The translations under genes were made by a program, and so were the position numbers. From Wolfiporia cocos (Eukaryota > Basidiomycota > Agaricomycetes > Polyporales > Phaeolaceae), in assembly GCA_029448655.1 (NCBI GenBank), contig JACCLO010000012.1:1054001-1118000 (forward strand): a DNA stretch of 64,000 nucleotides, given 5' to 3'. A model generated the notes under the pieces. It was not told where the DNA came from, ran no database searches, and was given only the letters and a program-made list of their open reading frames with translations. The first letter of the stretch is position 1. Each line of letters starts with the position of its first letter. This document shows positions 1 through 10,935 of the stretch, in pieces.

Positions 1-135
1 TGCAAGGCGCGCATGTACAAGCGAAGCGACGACGAGGCCGAGCGTCAGCGAGGTGGAGGAGTGGCTGAGCGGGCAGAGATAAACAACAACTCCTAAAGTA
101 CAAAATTATGGCGAAGCCACAGGTAATTAAGCTAG
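1..135 (+). mobile_element. Helitron-like element, 3' terminus only
   Basis: The stretch ends in a short hairpin (TGGC-GAA-GCCA near 109-119), then GGTAATTAAG, then CTAG at 132-135, followed by T. This is the standard Helitron 3' signature (hairpin plus CTRR, insertion before T). Positions 10-80 match 420-500 and the reverse complement of about 30530-30580, so this is a repeat family. The body lies outside the window to the left. No Rep/helicase ORF is visible, so I infer a non-autonomous copy. Confidence 0.55.
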
Positions 136-646
136 TCATATAATAAAGGGACGACCGTTGCGTGGGAACTGCCATGTGCTTTTCCACGTGCGCCACGTGC
201 TGTCCGTCGTCCCATAGGGCTCGCGCCACCGACCCGGGGAGTTGGCCAGTGGATTCCCACGCCCGGCGCCTGCAAGGCGCGCGATCCCTTCGGCGAAAAA
301 CGTTTCGCGCGTCCTCCCTGCGCTGTGCCACGGGGATTTTGTAGCTGTTGTAACGTAGATGGCCTGTACTGTAGATACACGCGATTAATTAAGAGAATTC
401 AGGGAGTTTTTTGAGGCACCACACAATGTTACAAGCGAAGCGACGACGACACCGAGCATCAGCGAGGTGGAGGAAGTGGCTGAGCGGGCAGAGAACAAAG
501 GACAGGTGCAACAGGGTGATCACACACCCTGGAGGTTGGGTGGACTCATAATGTCTCCATCCAGTGTTTTTTTTCCCTTATTCTATTAGTTATCTCACTT
601 AAGTGACAATTGATATTCGTGGCGAAGCCATGGGTAATTAAACTCG
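136..646 (+). mobile_element. Short non-autonomous Helitron-like element, tandem to the preceding copy
   Basis: It begins with TC immediately after the CTAG of the previous element. It shares its 5' part (about 150-350, including the CGCCTTGCAGGCGC-type core and one unit of the CCCCGTGGCAC minisatellite) with the right part of the copy at 30329-31220. It shares its 3' part (420-500) with both other copies. The 3' end has GGCGAAGCC and GGTAATTAA but finishes CTCG rather than CTAG, so the terminus is degenerate. No coding capacity is visible. Confidence 0.5.
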
Positions 647-649
647 TAC

Positions 650-3600
650 TTACGAAACGTGCGATGTCCAGGGCGCACGCGCAACGGCCACCCACGCACG
701 CTGCGCACCCGCCCCGCCTGTGCTCCCACCGCCGAGGCTTGCCTTCTACGGTGGCGCACTCCCCTCTGGGCACTACCTCTCGGTGCCGCTCGCAGCTCGG
801 CGAAGTCGCGATTCTGCACTGCGCATGCCTCTGGCATTGCCTCGTCTCGTCTCTTTCATTCTGCTCACGACGTGCGCAATGCATCCTCCCCTCTGGGCGA
901 CGCAACGCCGTGCTACGTTCGCACTCGCCTCGCAGTGCGCCCGTTACGTAATACACAACGCGGACACCATTCGCTCGACATACCACGCACCATCCACCCG
1001 TGCACTGCCGGCTGCAAAACGCCCCGCCCACGCTCGTCTCGCTGCTGCCCGCGACCGCCTCTGCTTCGACCCTCCGCGCTCCCTCACGATGCGTGCTCCG
1101 CCCATCCGCCGCCTCCCCGCCTCGCGCGGCGCACGCCTCCTCCCTCGACCGTCGCGCCCGCCCACTTTCCGTTCGCGACGTGCCCGCCGCCGCCGCAAAC
1201 GAGCCCCTGCACTCGTCCGTTAGCGTACCGTTGCACGCGCGATCACCGCGCAGAAAGCGTGCGCACCTCCACTCGCGCAAGTGCGGGGGCGACTGTCCAC
1301 CGACTGTGATGCGAGGTGCGTCCGGACGTGGGATGCGGCAGGGTGCGAGCGAGGAACGGGCGGCGTGGCGCACGCACGCAGGGAGTGGGCGGGCCAGCAG
1401 GCAGCGCGACACGGAGCGAGGAGAGACGACTATGTGAACGACGGCCGGACATCGAGCACACCGTCGCCTCCGCACTTGCACTCGCACGGCGTGAGGACCA
1501 CGACGCGCGGAGCATCTCGTGCCGGCGCGGCGCGGCGCGGCTCTTCAGCACGGGCTCAGACGGCGCACGCGGTTGGGCTGGCACCGCCGTGGTGCGCTGG
1601 CGAGCGCGTGTGCACGTAGCGGCGGCGACAACGACCACGACGGGCCCGCCCGACGTGCGGCGGGCGGCGTACGGCGAACGACGCACAGACCGTGACGTGC
1701 AACGGACGGCGCACCGCGAACGGCCGACAGACCGCGACTTGCCAGCGCGACGCACGCGCGGACACCACGCACGGACGCTCGCGTCTGTCCCGCCGTCCGT
1801 CGTGCAGGCCGGTCGGCAGGCAGCCCTCGCGTCTGCACCCGCGGAGTGCGGCGCGCGTGCGCTCCCGTCCCTCCCGTTTCTCTGGGCCGCCGCGTGTGAT
1901 GGTCGTCCGGATCGCCGGGACCTATATCGCCAGCATCCGCGTCCTATCGCTCGCTCGCGGCGGCGAAGGCGTGTGCGCGCGTCACCGGGTGCGCTCGCCT
2001 CCGATGCCCGTTGGGCTGGCCGCCGTCGAACGAACGACGCGGCCGTGCATGGCGTGCAGCGCACCACCCGGCGCACGGTGCACGGCGCACGGTGCACGTC
2101 CCGCGACGCTCGGCGCACGACGTACGACGTGCGCCATGCGACGCGTGACGTGCAGCGGGCGGTGGCTGGCATACCGAGCGCGAGCGCGGCGGACGTGGTC
2201 GGTCGGGCAGCGATCCGCCGGGGGCGGGCTCCAACGGGCAGCGTTTGCGTCCACGTCGTGCGGTGGGTGGTGTCGCATGCTCGTGCCCGCTAACTCACTC
2301 TTCAGGTTCCCCTGGATGCAGCGTGCCAGCCGTCAGCCGTCCGTTTGGTCGCCGCGCTCCCAGGCCTCGCGGCGCACGACGGACGACGGACGACGGACGT
2401 GGCCGGGAACCGATGCGGCGGCGGCGGCAGCTGCTTCAACGGGCAGCAGCCGCACCCCACCGCTCGCTTGCACAGCTCGGCGCACAATGCACGATGCGCG
2501 GTGCACGACGCGCGACGTGCAATGAATGGCCACCCGAGCACGAGCACGACGGACAGCGATGCGGCGGCGGCGGCTCCAACGGGCAGAATATGCGTCCACG
2601 TCGTGCGGCGGGTGGTGTCGCATGCTCGTGCCCGCCAACTCGCCTTTCTTTTCCCCTGGACGCAGCGTGCCAGCCGTCAACCGCCCGTTTGATCACCGGG
2701 CGCCCAGGCCTCGTCTCGCCAACCGTTCTCTCGCTTGCAGCGGAGAACGCGCGCGTGCGTCCCCGCGGCGTGTACACGACGTGTCCGATGCGAGTCGCGC
2801 GCGCTCCGTCTCCGCCGCTCGCACGCCGCACACGCCGAGCGGAGATTGCCCTGCGCTGGGACGCGATCGGTGGGTGCATGGTGTGGTGGGCGTAGCTCCG
2901 CGCGTGTGGGTGCTGCATCGCAGAGATTGCCGGGCGGGCTTCGGTCGCTTCGCGGGGCATCCGGCGGAGTGTGCGCATGCGCTGCTGCGTGCACGCGACC
3001 TCGCCCGCTGTCATCACGTCCGCGCCATCGCGTCCGTCTCGTCGTCGTGCCCGACGGCGCGAGAGCGCATTTGGGCCTGCTCGTGCACGACGGACACGAC
3101 GGGCGCTGGACGAGTACGACCATCTTGTATCAACAGAGACAATAAAGGCTTTCGGCCACGATGCCGTTCCGATCTAAATGCGACGTGAACGCTTCGCCGC
3201 TCTGTAGTTGCGTGTTCCACCCCGCTGCAGCTCTCCGCTCTGCTCTCTTTGCCTGGGGCGACTGTCGCATAAATGCAGCACTGTACACGCACGCGGCAAT
3301 GGAAGCGTCGCCTTGGTTGCGTCAAAGTCTGGCTCGTGCAGGTACAAACCGCAAAGCCGACATACGCAGGTCCGTTGAGACTGCGGCTCTGGGTAAGTGC
3401 ACCCATCGACGCGTCGACGGTCTCCGTGAACGGACGAAACGGTGGCCCCGACGTGGTGTCAGAGAACGACGCTTGTGACCGCCTGCGTGGGCGGGCGGCC
3501 TCGATGGGGTGCGAGAGAATAGCGTTCGTGACCGTCTACGTAAGCGGACGACACGACCCCGCGACCCCACCGTGGTGCGAGGGAGCTTTCTTTGCCGATC

Positions 3601-3756
3601 GCTTGCACATTCTGCCCGTTGCAGGTCACAGGCGGTGAGGTCGATACCACCATCCGCTCAGCGTTCCAAACTTTCAACGGACATATTTTGGGCGCAAGAC
3701 ATGGCCGGAGGGCAACGTGTCACGAGCACGTCATGACCATGTGCCGTAATAGCTTA
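650..3756. other. CpG-rich gene-poor block with tandem duplication
   Basis: About 3.1 kb of very GC-rich DNA, dense in CpG and in short purine/pyrimidine motifs such as GCACGG and GACGGACG. Long open frames exist on both strands, but they are low-complexity (Arg/Ala/Pro-rich) with no recognisable domain, as expected from GC-rich DNA lacking stop codons. A diverged direct repeat is visible: 2231 onward (CCAACGGGCAG, then CGTCCACGTCGTGCGG and TCGCATGCTCGTGCCCGC) recurs from 2576, a period of about 345 bp, with a partial third unit near 2430. I call no gene here. Confidence 0.6.
2065..2715. repeat. Diverged tandem duplication, period about 345 bp
   Basis: The unit with CCAACGGGCAG, GTCCACGTCGTGCG, TGTCGCATGCTCGTGCCCGC, CAGCGTGCCAGCCGTCA and CCAGGCCTCG occurs at about 2231-2370 and again at 2576-2715. 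The preceding GCACGGTGCACGGCGC-type low-complexity blocks are also repeated. Confidence 0.6.
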
Positions 3757-4043
3757 CAGCCATTTCGGATGAAAACGACATGGCGTTTTTCTGGACCACG
3801 TTCACAAGAAGGAAATTTCTCGTTTTGGTCAACATTTGCGGTGCGGGCGGTGCGGCCTGGCAGGCAGCTGTCACTGCCTGTCAGTAGAGAAGCTTCGCAG
3901 TCCTGAAAGGTGCCCGTTATAACCAACCAGGACGCTCCGTTGACCGCTGGAAAGGTCGGAGCTGGCCCGCACACAGATCAGCAAATTCCCTTTTGCTGAC
4001 GCAGTCAAGAAAACCGCAATATCATATTCACCCGGAATGGCTC
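3757..4043. mobile_element. Short TIR element (mariner-like MITE), 287 bp
   Basis: The termini are inverted: CAGCCATTTCGG at the left, and GAGCCATTCCGG when the right end is read in reverse complement. TA flanks both sides (3755-3756 and 4044-4045). A paralogous locus near 34807-34887 carries the same flanks (GTGCCATAATAGCTTA directly joined to AGTACTGAGACCCAC) without this segment, which supports insertion here. TA duplication fits Tc1/mariner-type elements; no transposase is present. Confidence 0.65.
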
Positions 4044-4194
4044 TAAGTACTGAGACCCACAGATGCCAACAGAGTTGGCATTCACACCTTACAGTCACCG
4101 TACCCTGGAACAGCCAGTCAACCAATGGGTACGATGGGCTTGTACACCGGCAGAGCTGACGTCAGCTGACGAATTTCTCATTGCCTGCACATCC

Positions 4195-4380
4195 AGTCAG
4201 CCCACCAGATCCTTGTAGCTGGAACATGGGGTGGGCCGATGGGGGGTCATGGTGCCCATGTTTCCATGAGCCCCAGTCGGCCCACCAGCCAAATTTCCAT
4301 GTACCTGGAACATGGGGTGGGCCGACAGGGGGTCGTGGTGCCCATGTTTTTGTGAGCCCCAGTCGGCCCATGTCACACAC
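4195..4380 (+). repeat. Minisatellite, about 2 units of roughly 88 bp
   Basis: The unit reads CAGCCCACC...TTCCATGTACCTGGAACATGGGGTGGGC...GGGGGTCGTGGTGCCCATG...GTGAGCCCCAGT. It has the same family and orientation as 6768-7130 and the opposite orientation to 8420-8995. The palindromic core (CATGTACCTGGAACATG) gives each unit hairpin potential. Confidence 0.75.
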
Positions 4381-4467
4381 CAATTTCAAGCTTCTAGGCA
4401 CAGTACCTTTTCCAATCATCAAGAGCACCCCCGGGGCTGGAAACCTGATGCCTCAGCTAGATCCAAG

Positions 4468-5799
4468 TAGTGATGTGCAAAGCACGGCTCGGCTCAAAGC
4501 CTGGGGCTTGGGCCCGGCTTTGAAGGGCTTGGGCTCAGCGGAATGTCAAGCCGGGCCCTCCTTGACGGCTCAGGCCAGCTTGGGCCTGGCTCAGGCTCAG
4601 GCCGGTGTTACGGGTCGAATACCCGTTCGTATATTCGAGTCGCGAATATAGATCGTTCTTCTGCACGCAGGCGAGAGCCGTGTGCAAGGCAAATACTCGT
4701 TAGATGCCTTCAAGTCCTAGGGAGACTTCTCTAGGAGATCGGTGAATATCCAATACACGTTAGAGGATATAATCTGTTCGGATGCGAGTCTGATAGAATA
4801 TAAGACTCGCCTAAGTCTGAGAAGTCAATGTGCGCTTCGAGGACTTAGTCGTTCAGTTGCTCGAGCGAGAAATACTGAGTGTAGTTTCCTACGTTTGAGA
4901 ACGAGTATAAGACTTCTTGTTTGTACAACAAGGTTGAGCTGAGGAGCTTCGACAGTAAGTACACGAGTTTATATACTACGTTAGGGTTTTAGGGGTCAAG
5001 CTTATCCCAGATGTCACTGCAACTATCTACGCTATAGTACCAAACGTTTGATAAGTACGGAGTGATATATCCGAAATGATAGATAGAAATGAAGATGGCG
5101 GTTGAACGCCATCTATCAGCTGCGAGATGATAAAGATGAAACGGTGGCAGAGTTGGATCTGCCAAAGGTGAAACGCGCCCTACATGCTAGTACAACTGGA
5201 GATGCGCCCAGTAGAGTCATGAGTAGCCAGGGGGTTGGTTGCGCAACAAGTCCCTGTATCGTATCCACCCGGTGGTGAGTTCTGTCGATATTCGAAAAAT
5301 CAAAATACCGTAACAGCCGGGGCTTATGGGTAATCATGTAGGACCTCGAAATTATTGGCTTGTGCAGCTCAAATGGCAGCACAATATATTCAGAATGCTT
5401 ATATGTCTACTATTTGTTGTTATTCTGATCTACAAGTGTTTTTACAGCTGCTTATGATGTTGACCGAAAATCCAGATCTCGATCACAACCCCGATCGCAA
5501 CAGTAGTCACAATGTTCCGCACCGTGTTAGCAGATCACAAGTCATTGTAATGGTCGTTGAGATCATATAAGGTGAATTGATGCAAAATCTTAAACCAAAA
5601 GGGCCCATTTTCGCTAATTCTAACAACACCACAGCTGCGTGCCTAAAGCCGCCAGCTCAGGGCTCGGCTACGGCCGGCTCACGATCCAAGCTGGGCCCTG
5701 AGCCGTCTTAAGCTGCCCCCCCAGGCTCAGCTCGGCCCGGCTTAAGTCGGCTCGGCCAGGCCTGGCTCACGGCTTTGAGCCGTGCTTTGCACATCACTA
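4468..5799. mobile_element. hAT-like MITE copy 1, split by a solo LTR
   Basis: The termini TAGTGATGTGCAAAGC and GCTTTGCACATCACTA are inverted, with 8-bp target duplication GATCCAAG (4460-4467 and 5800-5807). The subterminal regions are rich in short GGCTCGGCTC / GGGCCCGGC motifs on one side and their complement on the other. Without the LTR insertion the element would be about 627 bp, matching copies at 7164-7777 and 36622-37257. No ORF of note. Confidence 0.85.
4616..5315 (+). mobile_element. Solo LTR, family A, copy 1 (TSD GCCGG)
   Basis: A 700-bp block with ends TGTTACGGGTCG and CCGTAACA, flanked by GCCGG (4611-4615 and 5316-5320). It is inserted inside the hAT MITE, whose interrupted sequence is continuous in copy 2 (7290-7330). 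A promoter-like GAGTTTATATACTACG lies near 4965. No internal retrotransposon sequence follows, so this is a solo LTR left by LTR-LTR recombination. The 5-bp duplication fits Ty3/gypsy or Ty1/copia families. Confidence 0.9.
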
Positions 5800-5807
5800 G
5801 ATCCAAG

Positions 5808-6767
5808 CCCTACATACGTACCACTACGGGCACTAGCTAACAGCACCACCAGCCACACCTAAGAACCCTACCCCCGACCACACGTCCAGTCCAACATAAA
5901 GCCACTAGCAGTCACGTGACCCCGACCAACCACGATGAGCCCAGTAACACCTAACCAGACCAACCCCTTGCTACCTGGACCACACCTCATCAGGTCACAA
6001 CCATCCAGACTCACAGCTAGGACCCTGTCCACCCAACCAACCAAACCCTACGCCTCCCGTCTCCACGAACCACCACCATTATTGGCCACCCGGTCATTAC
6101 CGACCAAGGACTCACGCCATTACTGGCATGGACTATTCACTATACGGACTAAGGCCCACAGAAGGCCTTAAACTCCAGCCGCCCTAGTCTACGAGGAACA
6201 CCGACCTCGGGCAGCACCTGTATGACTGAGAACCCTAGCAGTCACAGGACTCTACATACCAATCGCAGCTGATCCCGCTCGATCACCCTACGTCACGCAT
6301 GGCCCGTACTGGCCAGTCCATGCTCTCGGCAGACGTCATCCTTCAGTACCAGCACATGGGAACCTGGGCCACCACATGCCTTCCCCTCAGTACCAGTCCT
6401 TGGGAACCTGGACAGCAGACGCCCGATCATGGACTTAGAACCCCACCATTACCGGCGAACCCTCGATCGACAAGAACCACTGATCGGGCCTATCCCGCTA
6501 CGTTGCCATAGCCATCCTGTGCTCTACGATCCCAGCGCCCCGATGCCATTACTGGCCACTATGTAGCTACTTAGCTTACCTCAGCACTGATGCCTTACAG
6601 GCTGTGCCATAACATGTACAAACAGTAGTAGAACTATATAATAGCCAGACAGTCTTGAGCGACCCTCAGACTTGTCTTGGCCTTTGCAGCTTTAGATGCC
6701 CTGGACCAGGAAGGCGCCTTTGAGCAAGCCCCCTTCCCCCGGGTGTGTGTCTAAGGTTGTGCTTGTG
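5808..6767. other. Internal non-coding part of the 5.0-kb hAT-like element
   Basis: The sequence is rich in CACC/CCAACC runs and lacks a convincing ORF; the 60-80 codon frames have no recognisable domain. I see no gene here. Confidence 0.5.
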
Positions 6768-7132
6768 TCAGCCCACCAGCCAAATTTCCATGTACCTGGA
6801 ACACTGGGTGGGCTGACAGGGGGTCATGGTGCCCATGTTGCTGTGAGCCCCAGTCAGCCCACCAACCAAAAATCTCTGTACCTGGAACATGGGGTGGGCC
6901 CATGGGGGGTCACGGTGCCCATGTTGCTGCAACCCACGGTTGGCTCACCCAGCAGATGTTCATGTACCTGGAACATGGGGTGGGCTGACAGGGGGTCGTG
7001 GTGCCCATGTTTTCGTGAGCCCCAGTCAGCCCACCAGCCAAATTTCCATGTACCTGGAACATGGGGTGGGCCAACAGGGGGTCGCAGTGCCCACGTTGCT
7101 GTGAGCCCCAGTCAGCCCACCAACCAAAATGC
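6768..7132 (+). repeat. Minisatellite, about 4 units of roughly 88 bp
   Basis: Four successive units of the CAGCCCACC...CTGGAACATGGGGTGGGC...GTGCCCATGTT...GTGAGCCCCAGT repeat. The open frame across it (about 157 codons) is an artefact of the repetition. Confidence 0.8.
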
Positions 7133-7163
7133 TACATATCTGATGGTAAGTTCAGTGTGTTAT

Positions 7164-7777
7164 TACTGATGTGCAAAGCCCAGCTCGGCTCAAAGCCCGG
7201 GGCTTGGGCCCGGCTTTGAAGGGCTCAGGTTCAGTGAAATGTCAGGCCGGGCCCTCCATGACGGCTCAGGCCAGCTCGGGCCCGGCTCAGGCTCAGGCCG
7301 GGGCTTATAGGCAATCAGGAAGGACCTCAAAGTTATTGGTTTGTACAGCTCAAAATCGCAGCACAACACATTCAGAATGCACATATGTCCGCTATTTATT
7401 GTTATCCTGATCTACAAGTACTTTTATAGCTGCCCATGACACTGACGAAAAATCTAGGTCTTGATCACAACCCCGATCGCAACCCTGATCGCAATAGATA
7501 CCAAGTTCTGCATCAGTCAAAGTCATTGTATGGTTGTTGAGAATATTAAGGATGAAAGTATGCAAAATCTTGTACCAATGAACCTATTTTCGCTCATTAC
7601 AACAAAGTTACAGTTGCGCGCTTAAAGCCGCTGGATCAGGGCTCAGCTACGGCCGGCTCACAATCCAGACCGGGCCCTGAGCCGTCGTAAGCTGCCCCCA
7701 AGGCTCGGCTCGGCCCGGCTCAAGTCAGCTCGGCCAGGCCCAGCTCACAGCTTTGAGCCGGGCTTTGCACATCACTA
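7164..7777. mobile_element. hAT-like MITE copy 2, 614 bp
   Basis: The termini TACTGATGTGCAAAGC and GCTTTGCACATCACTA are inverted, with a perfect 8-bp duplication TGTGTTAT (7156-7163 and 7778-7785). Subterminal GGCTCGGCTC/GGGCCCGGC motifs are shared with copies 1 and 3. It is the uninterrupted relative of the element at 4468-5799. Confidence 0.9.
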
Positions 7778-7785
7778 TGTGTTAT

Positions 7786-8400
7786 GAAGATTAACTGTGA
7801 CATTACATATTGAATGACACATGGTAAGCATTTGTTTGTATAGCACAGAATAAAATAGAAGCATTCCTAGTCAATACCCTCACAGTAGGGGGTCGCAAAT
7901 AGGCGCCCATAGCTCGTGGTAAGAGTGCAGTTAGCTCACAAAAACATCAGTAGCACATGTTAGGGCTTGCAATGGGCACATGCCACAACCCTTTCCACAA
8001 GCATAATTATAAGCCAGTTGTCAATTTGGATTGCCATGTTGTGTATGAGATGCCACAAGCCTCACAACACTTATTGAAGGCTTAGTGCTAGTTATGGGCC
8101 CTTACTGTGACCCTTACCACAAGACATGTACCATCACCATGACCCTTGCCGTGACCCTTACCGTGACCCTTACCGTGACCCTTACCGTGACCAGTGGGCG
8201 CTTATTCACAACCCTTATCGTGAGCATAATTGTAAAACAATTGTCCATTGTGATTTTTATGCTATGTACAAGCCACCCTAGGCCTTGCAATGAGCTATAG
8301 ATGCTTATTGAAAGCTTGGTGCAACCTATGTGCCCTTTACTGTGACTATGACTGCAAGATATGCATGCTTACCATGATCCTTATTGTGACCCTTACCACA
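7786..8400. repeat. Spacer with 12-bp tandem repeat GTGACCCTTACC
   Basis: Around 8125-8192 the motif GTGACCCTTACC is repeated about four times in near-perfect register. Looser copies lie at 8095-8125 and 8380-8400. The rest is AT-balanced sequence without a supported gene. Confidence 0.6.
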
Positions 8401-8419
8401 AGCTATGGGACCGTGACCT

Positions 8420-8995
8420 CCCATTGGCCCACCCCATGTTGCAAGTACATAGATTTTTGGTTGGTGGGCTGACTGGGGTTCACGGCAACATGGGCACCGT
8501 GACCCCCTGTCGGCCCACCCAGTGTTCCAGGTACATGGAGATTTAGCTGGTGGGCTGACTAGGGCTCACGGAAACATGGGCACCATGACCCCCTGTTGGC
8601 CCACCCAGTGTTCCAGGTACATGGAAATTTGGCTGGCGGGCCAACTGGGGCTCACGGCAACATGGGCACCGTGATCCCCTGTCGGCCCACCCAGTGTTCC
8701 AGGTACATGAAGATTTGGCTGGTGGGCCGACTGGGGCTCACAAAAACATGGGCACCACGACCCCCTGTCGGCCCACCCCATGTTCCAGGTACATGAACAT
8801 TTGCTGGGTGGGCCGACCGTGGGTTGCAGCAACATGGGCACCGTGACCCCCTATCGGCCCACCCCATGTTCCAGGTACATAGATTTTTGGTTGGTGGGCC
8901 AACTGGGGCTCACAGAAACATGGGAACCATGACCCCCCATCGGCCACCCCATGTTCCAGCTACACGGATCTGGTGGGCTGACTGGACGTGCAGGC
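8420..8995 (-). repeat. Minisatellite, about 6-7 units of roughly 88 bp
   Basis: The same unit as at 4195 and 6768, but inverted, so it forms the right subterminal array of the 5.0-kb element. Units differ by scattered substitutions (for example TGTCGGCCCACC versus TGTTGGCCCACC). Confidence 0.8.
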
Positions 8996-9102
8996 AATGA
9001 GGGATTCGTTGGCCGACGTCGGCTCTACCAGTGTACAAGCCCATCGTACCCATTGGTTGACCGGCTGTTCCAGGTACGGTGACTGAATGGGCTCTGGCAT
9101 TC

Positions 9103-9433
9103 TGCTCTTTTGGTGCAATGGTTATTGCATTATGGCTGGAACTTTGTGTTGGGTCCACACCAGTGTGTGATACAACACCACCGACGCGAGAAAGACTGCA
9201 TGTGCACCTTGAGTTGCGTGCTCATCCATCGGGGCCATTGCGGTGGCAGCAAGCGCAAACGGCGGTGTGACACAGACTGAGCTGTGGGACTCACCACCTA
9301 ACCAGTGTGGTGAGGGAGATGAGGTAGCAACAATCAAGCGCAGTAAGGGTTGAGAATGAAGCTCTGCAGTGCACACCAAGAGGCTTGGGACTACTGATAG
9401 TAGTCCACTGGGAGTACCAAAGGTACTCTGCGT
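9103..9433. other. Flank of the hAT-like insertion, no gene seen
   Basis: The first about 80 bp (TTTTGGTGCAATGGTTATTGC and following) match 34890-34960. They look like the 5' half of a decayed tRNA-derived sequence (A-box-like TTGGTGCAATGG). The rest holds only short ORFs without recognisable content. Confidence 0.4.
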
Positions 9434-9438
9434 TGGGC

Positions 9439-10148
9439 TGTTACGGGTCGAATACCCGTTTGTATATTCGAGTCGCGAATATAGATCGTTCTTCTGCACG
9501 TAGGCGTATAGCCGTATGCAAGGCAAATACTCGTTAGATGCCTTCAAGTCCTAGGTGAATATCCTAGGAGATCGTTCAATATCCAATACACATTAGAGGA
9601 TATAATCTGTTCAGGTGCAAGTCTGATAGAATATAAGACTCGCCTAAGTACGAGAAGTCTGTGTGCACTTCGAGGACTTAGTCGTTCAGTTGCTCGAGCG
9701 AGAAATACTGAGCGCAGTTTCCTACGTTTGAGAACGAGTATAAGACTTCTTGTTTGTACAACAAGGTCGAGCTAAAGAGCCTCGACAGTAAGTACATGAG
9801 TGTATATACTACGTAGGATTTTTGGGGTCGAGTACGTCCCAGATGTCACTGCTACTATCTATGCTATGGTACCAAACGTTTGATGAGTATGTAGTGATAT
9901 ATCCGAGACGATAGATAGGAATGGTGATGGAGGTTGAACGCCATCTATCAGCTAGTAAATGATAGTCATGAAACGGGGTAGAGTGAAATCTGCCAAAAGT
10001 GAAACTCGCCCTATCTGCTAGTACAACTGGGGATACACCCAGTACGAATCACGAGTAGCCAGGGGGTTGGTTACGCAACAAGTCCCTGTATCATATTCAC
10101 CCCATGGTGAGTTCTGCCAGCGTTCGAAAAATCGAAATAACCGTAACA
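9439..10148 (+). mobile_element. Solo LTR, family A, copy 2 (TSD TGGGC)
   Basis: A 710-bp block with ends TGTTACGGGTCG and CCGTAACA, flanked by TGGGC (9434-9438 and 10149-10153). It aligns along its length with the copies at 4616, 10936 and 61494, including the GAGTGTATATACTACG promoter-like motif. No internal region is attached. Confidence 0.9.
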
Positions 10149-10153
10149 TGGGC

Positions 10154-10930
10154 ACTCTATGATTGCTGAGGAGAATAGAACTAAGTTGCTTGAGCGTCTA
10201 GCTCAGCCTTATATACATACATGAATAGGTCATGTGCTACTGTATAGTACATACCTAAGAAGGAACATGGGCTTGGTTGCCATGTGGCGACCAAGGTACA
10301 TGCGCTACTCTACAAAGGCTGTGATCCGCCGGTAATGGCCGGACCAATGGTAAAAGACATAGTGTGCGGTTCCATCATGAGGTGGACATGAACATGTGGG
10401 CACAGGCTGGGTATAGACAAGGCCGGTAAGCCGGTACCTTGAGGGTGATCTGCCATTGGGCAGGATCCGTGCTGACAAAGGCAAGACGCCGAGTCAGATA
10501 TGCCATTGGGCAGCCGTAGTATCATTACTAAGGGTGACCGCCATAGACATGTGTTATCGACTGGACCGTATGGTAACCGGTGACAACGAGGTGGCCTAGG
10601 GCCGGGGGTTGGACTTCACCGAGAGGCTAGAAGCCTGGGACTCTGCAAGTGCTGGAGCCCATTGGTAACTGGTGGATGCCGGACCAGTAGCATTAATAGC
10701 GTAGGGCTATAATTATGCCATGGCACCATTCTGTTGTAAGGATGGCGTGATGTGTGACATCATCTTCTGATAGAACAATGATGTAATGGTCTAGCTTGTA
10801 AGGCTGGACCGGTTGACGTAGCGATGACGTGGCTGAGTCTGGACTATGATGCAATACCGTAGCTAGGATAGCTGATGGTGACGTTGCCGTGATGTCATGA
10901 GTCTGGGCTGGAGCTGTGATGGCTGTAGCT
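10154..10930. other. Intergenic sequence between two solo LTRs
   Basis: Only short ORFs. Motifs such as ACCGGTAAGCCGGTAC, TGGTAACCGGTGAC and GATGACGTGGC recur loosely, suggesting degenerate repeat DNA. I see no supported gene. Confidence 0.4.
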
Positions 10931-10935
10931 ATGAC

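Larger units (their letters stand above)
4084..9094. mobile_element. 5.0-kb hAT-like non-autonomous transposon with nested insertions
   Basis: The segment is flanked by an 8-bp direct repeat TGGCATTC (4076-4083 and 9095-9102). Its ends are imperfect inverted repeats sharing CAGTCACCGTACC, TGGAACAGCC, CAACCAATGGGTACGATGGG and GGCTTGTACAC. The paralogous sequence at 34855-34920 has one TGGCATTC joined directly to the distal flank, as an unoccupied site would. An 8-bp duplication is typical of hAT elements. The subterminal parts are minisatellite arrays in opposite orientation. The interior holds two smaller hAT MITEs (4468-5799, 7164-7777) and a solo LTR (4616-5315). No intact transposase was found. 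Confidence 0.7.

Noticed and set aside
659..2895. Several ORFs of 200-325 codons on both strands in the left block
   Set aside because: They overlap in all frames, are Arg/Ala/Pro-rich and low-complexity, and follow from high GC content and few stop codons.
6696..7169. A 157-codon ORF with repeated VPGTWGGPTGG peptides
   Set aside because: It is a by-product of the roughly 88-bp minisatellite.
8125..8192. Telomere-like repeat
   Set aside because: The 12-bp unit GTGACCCTTACC is not the fungal TTAGGG type and occurs as only about four copies.
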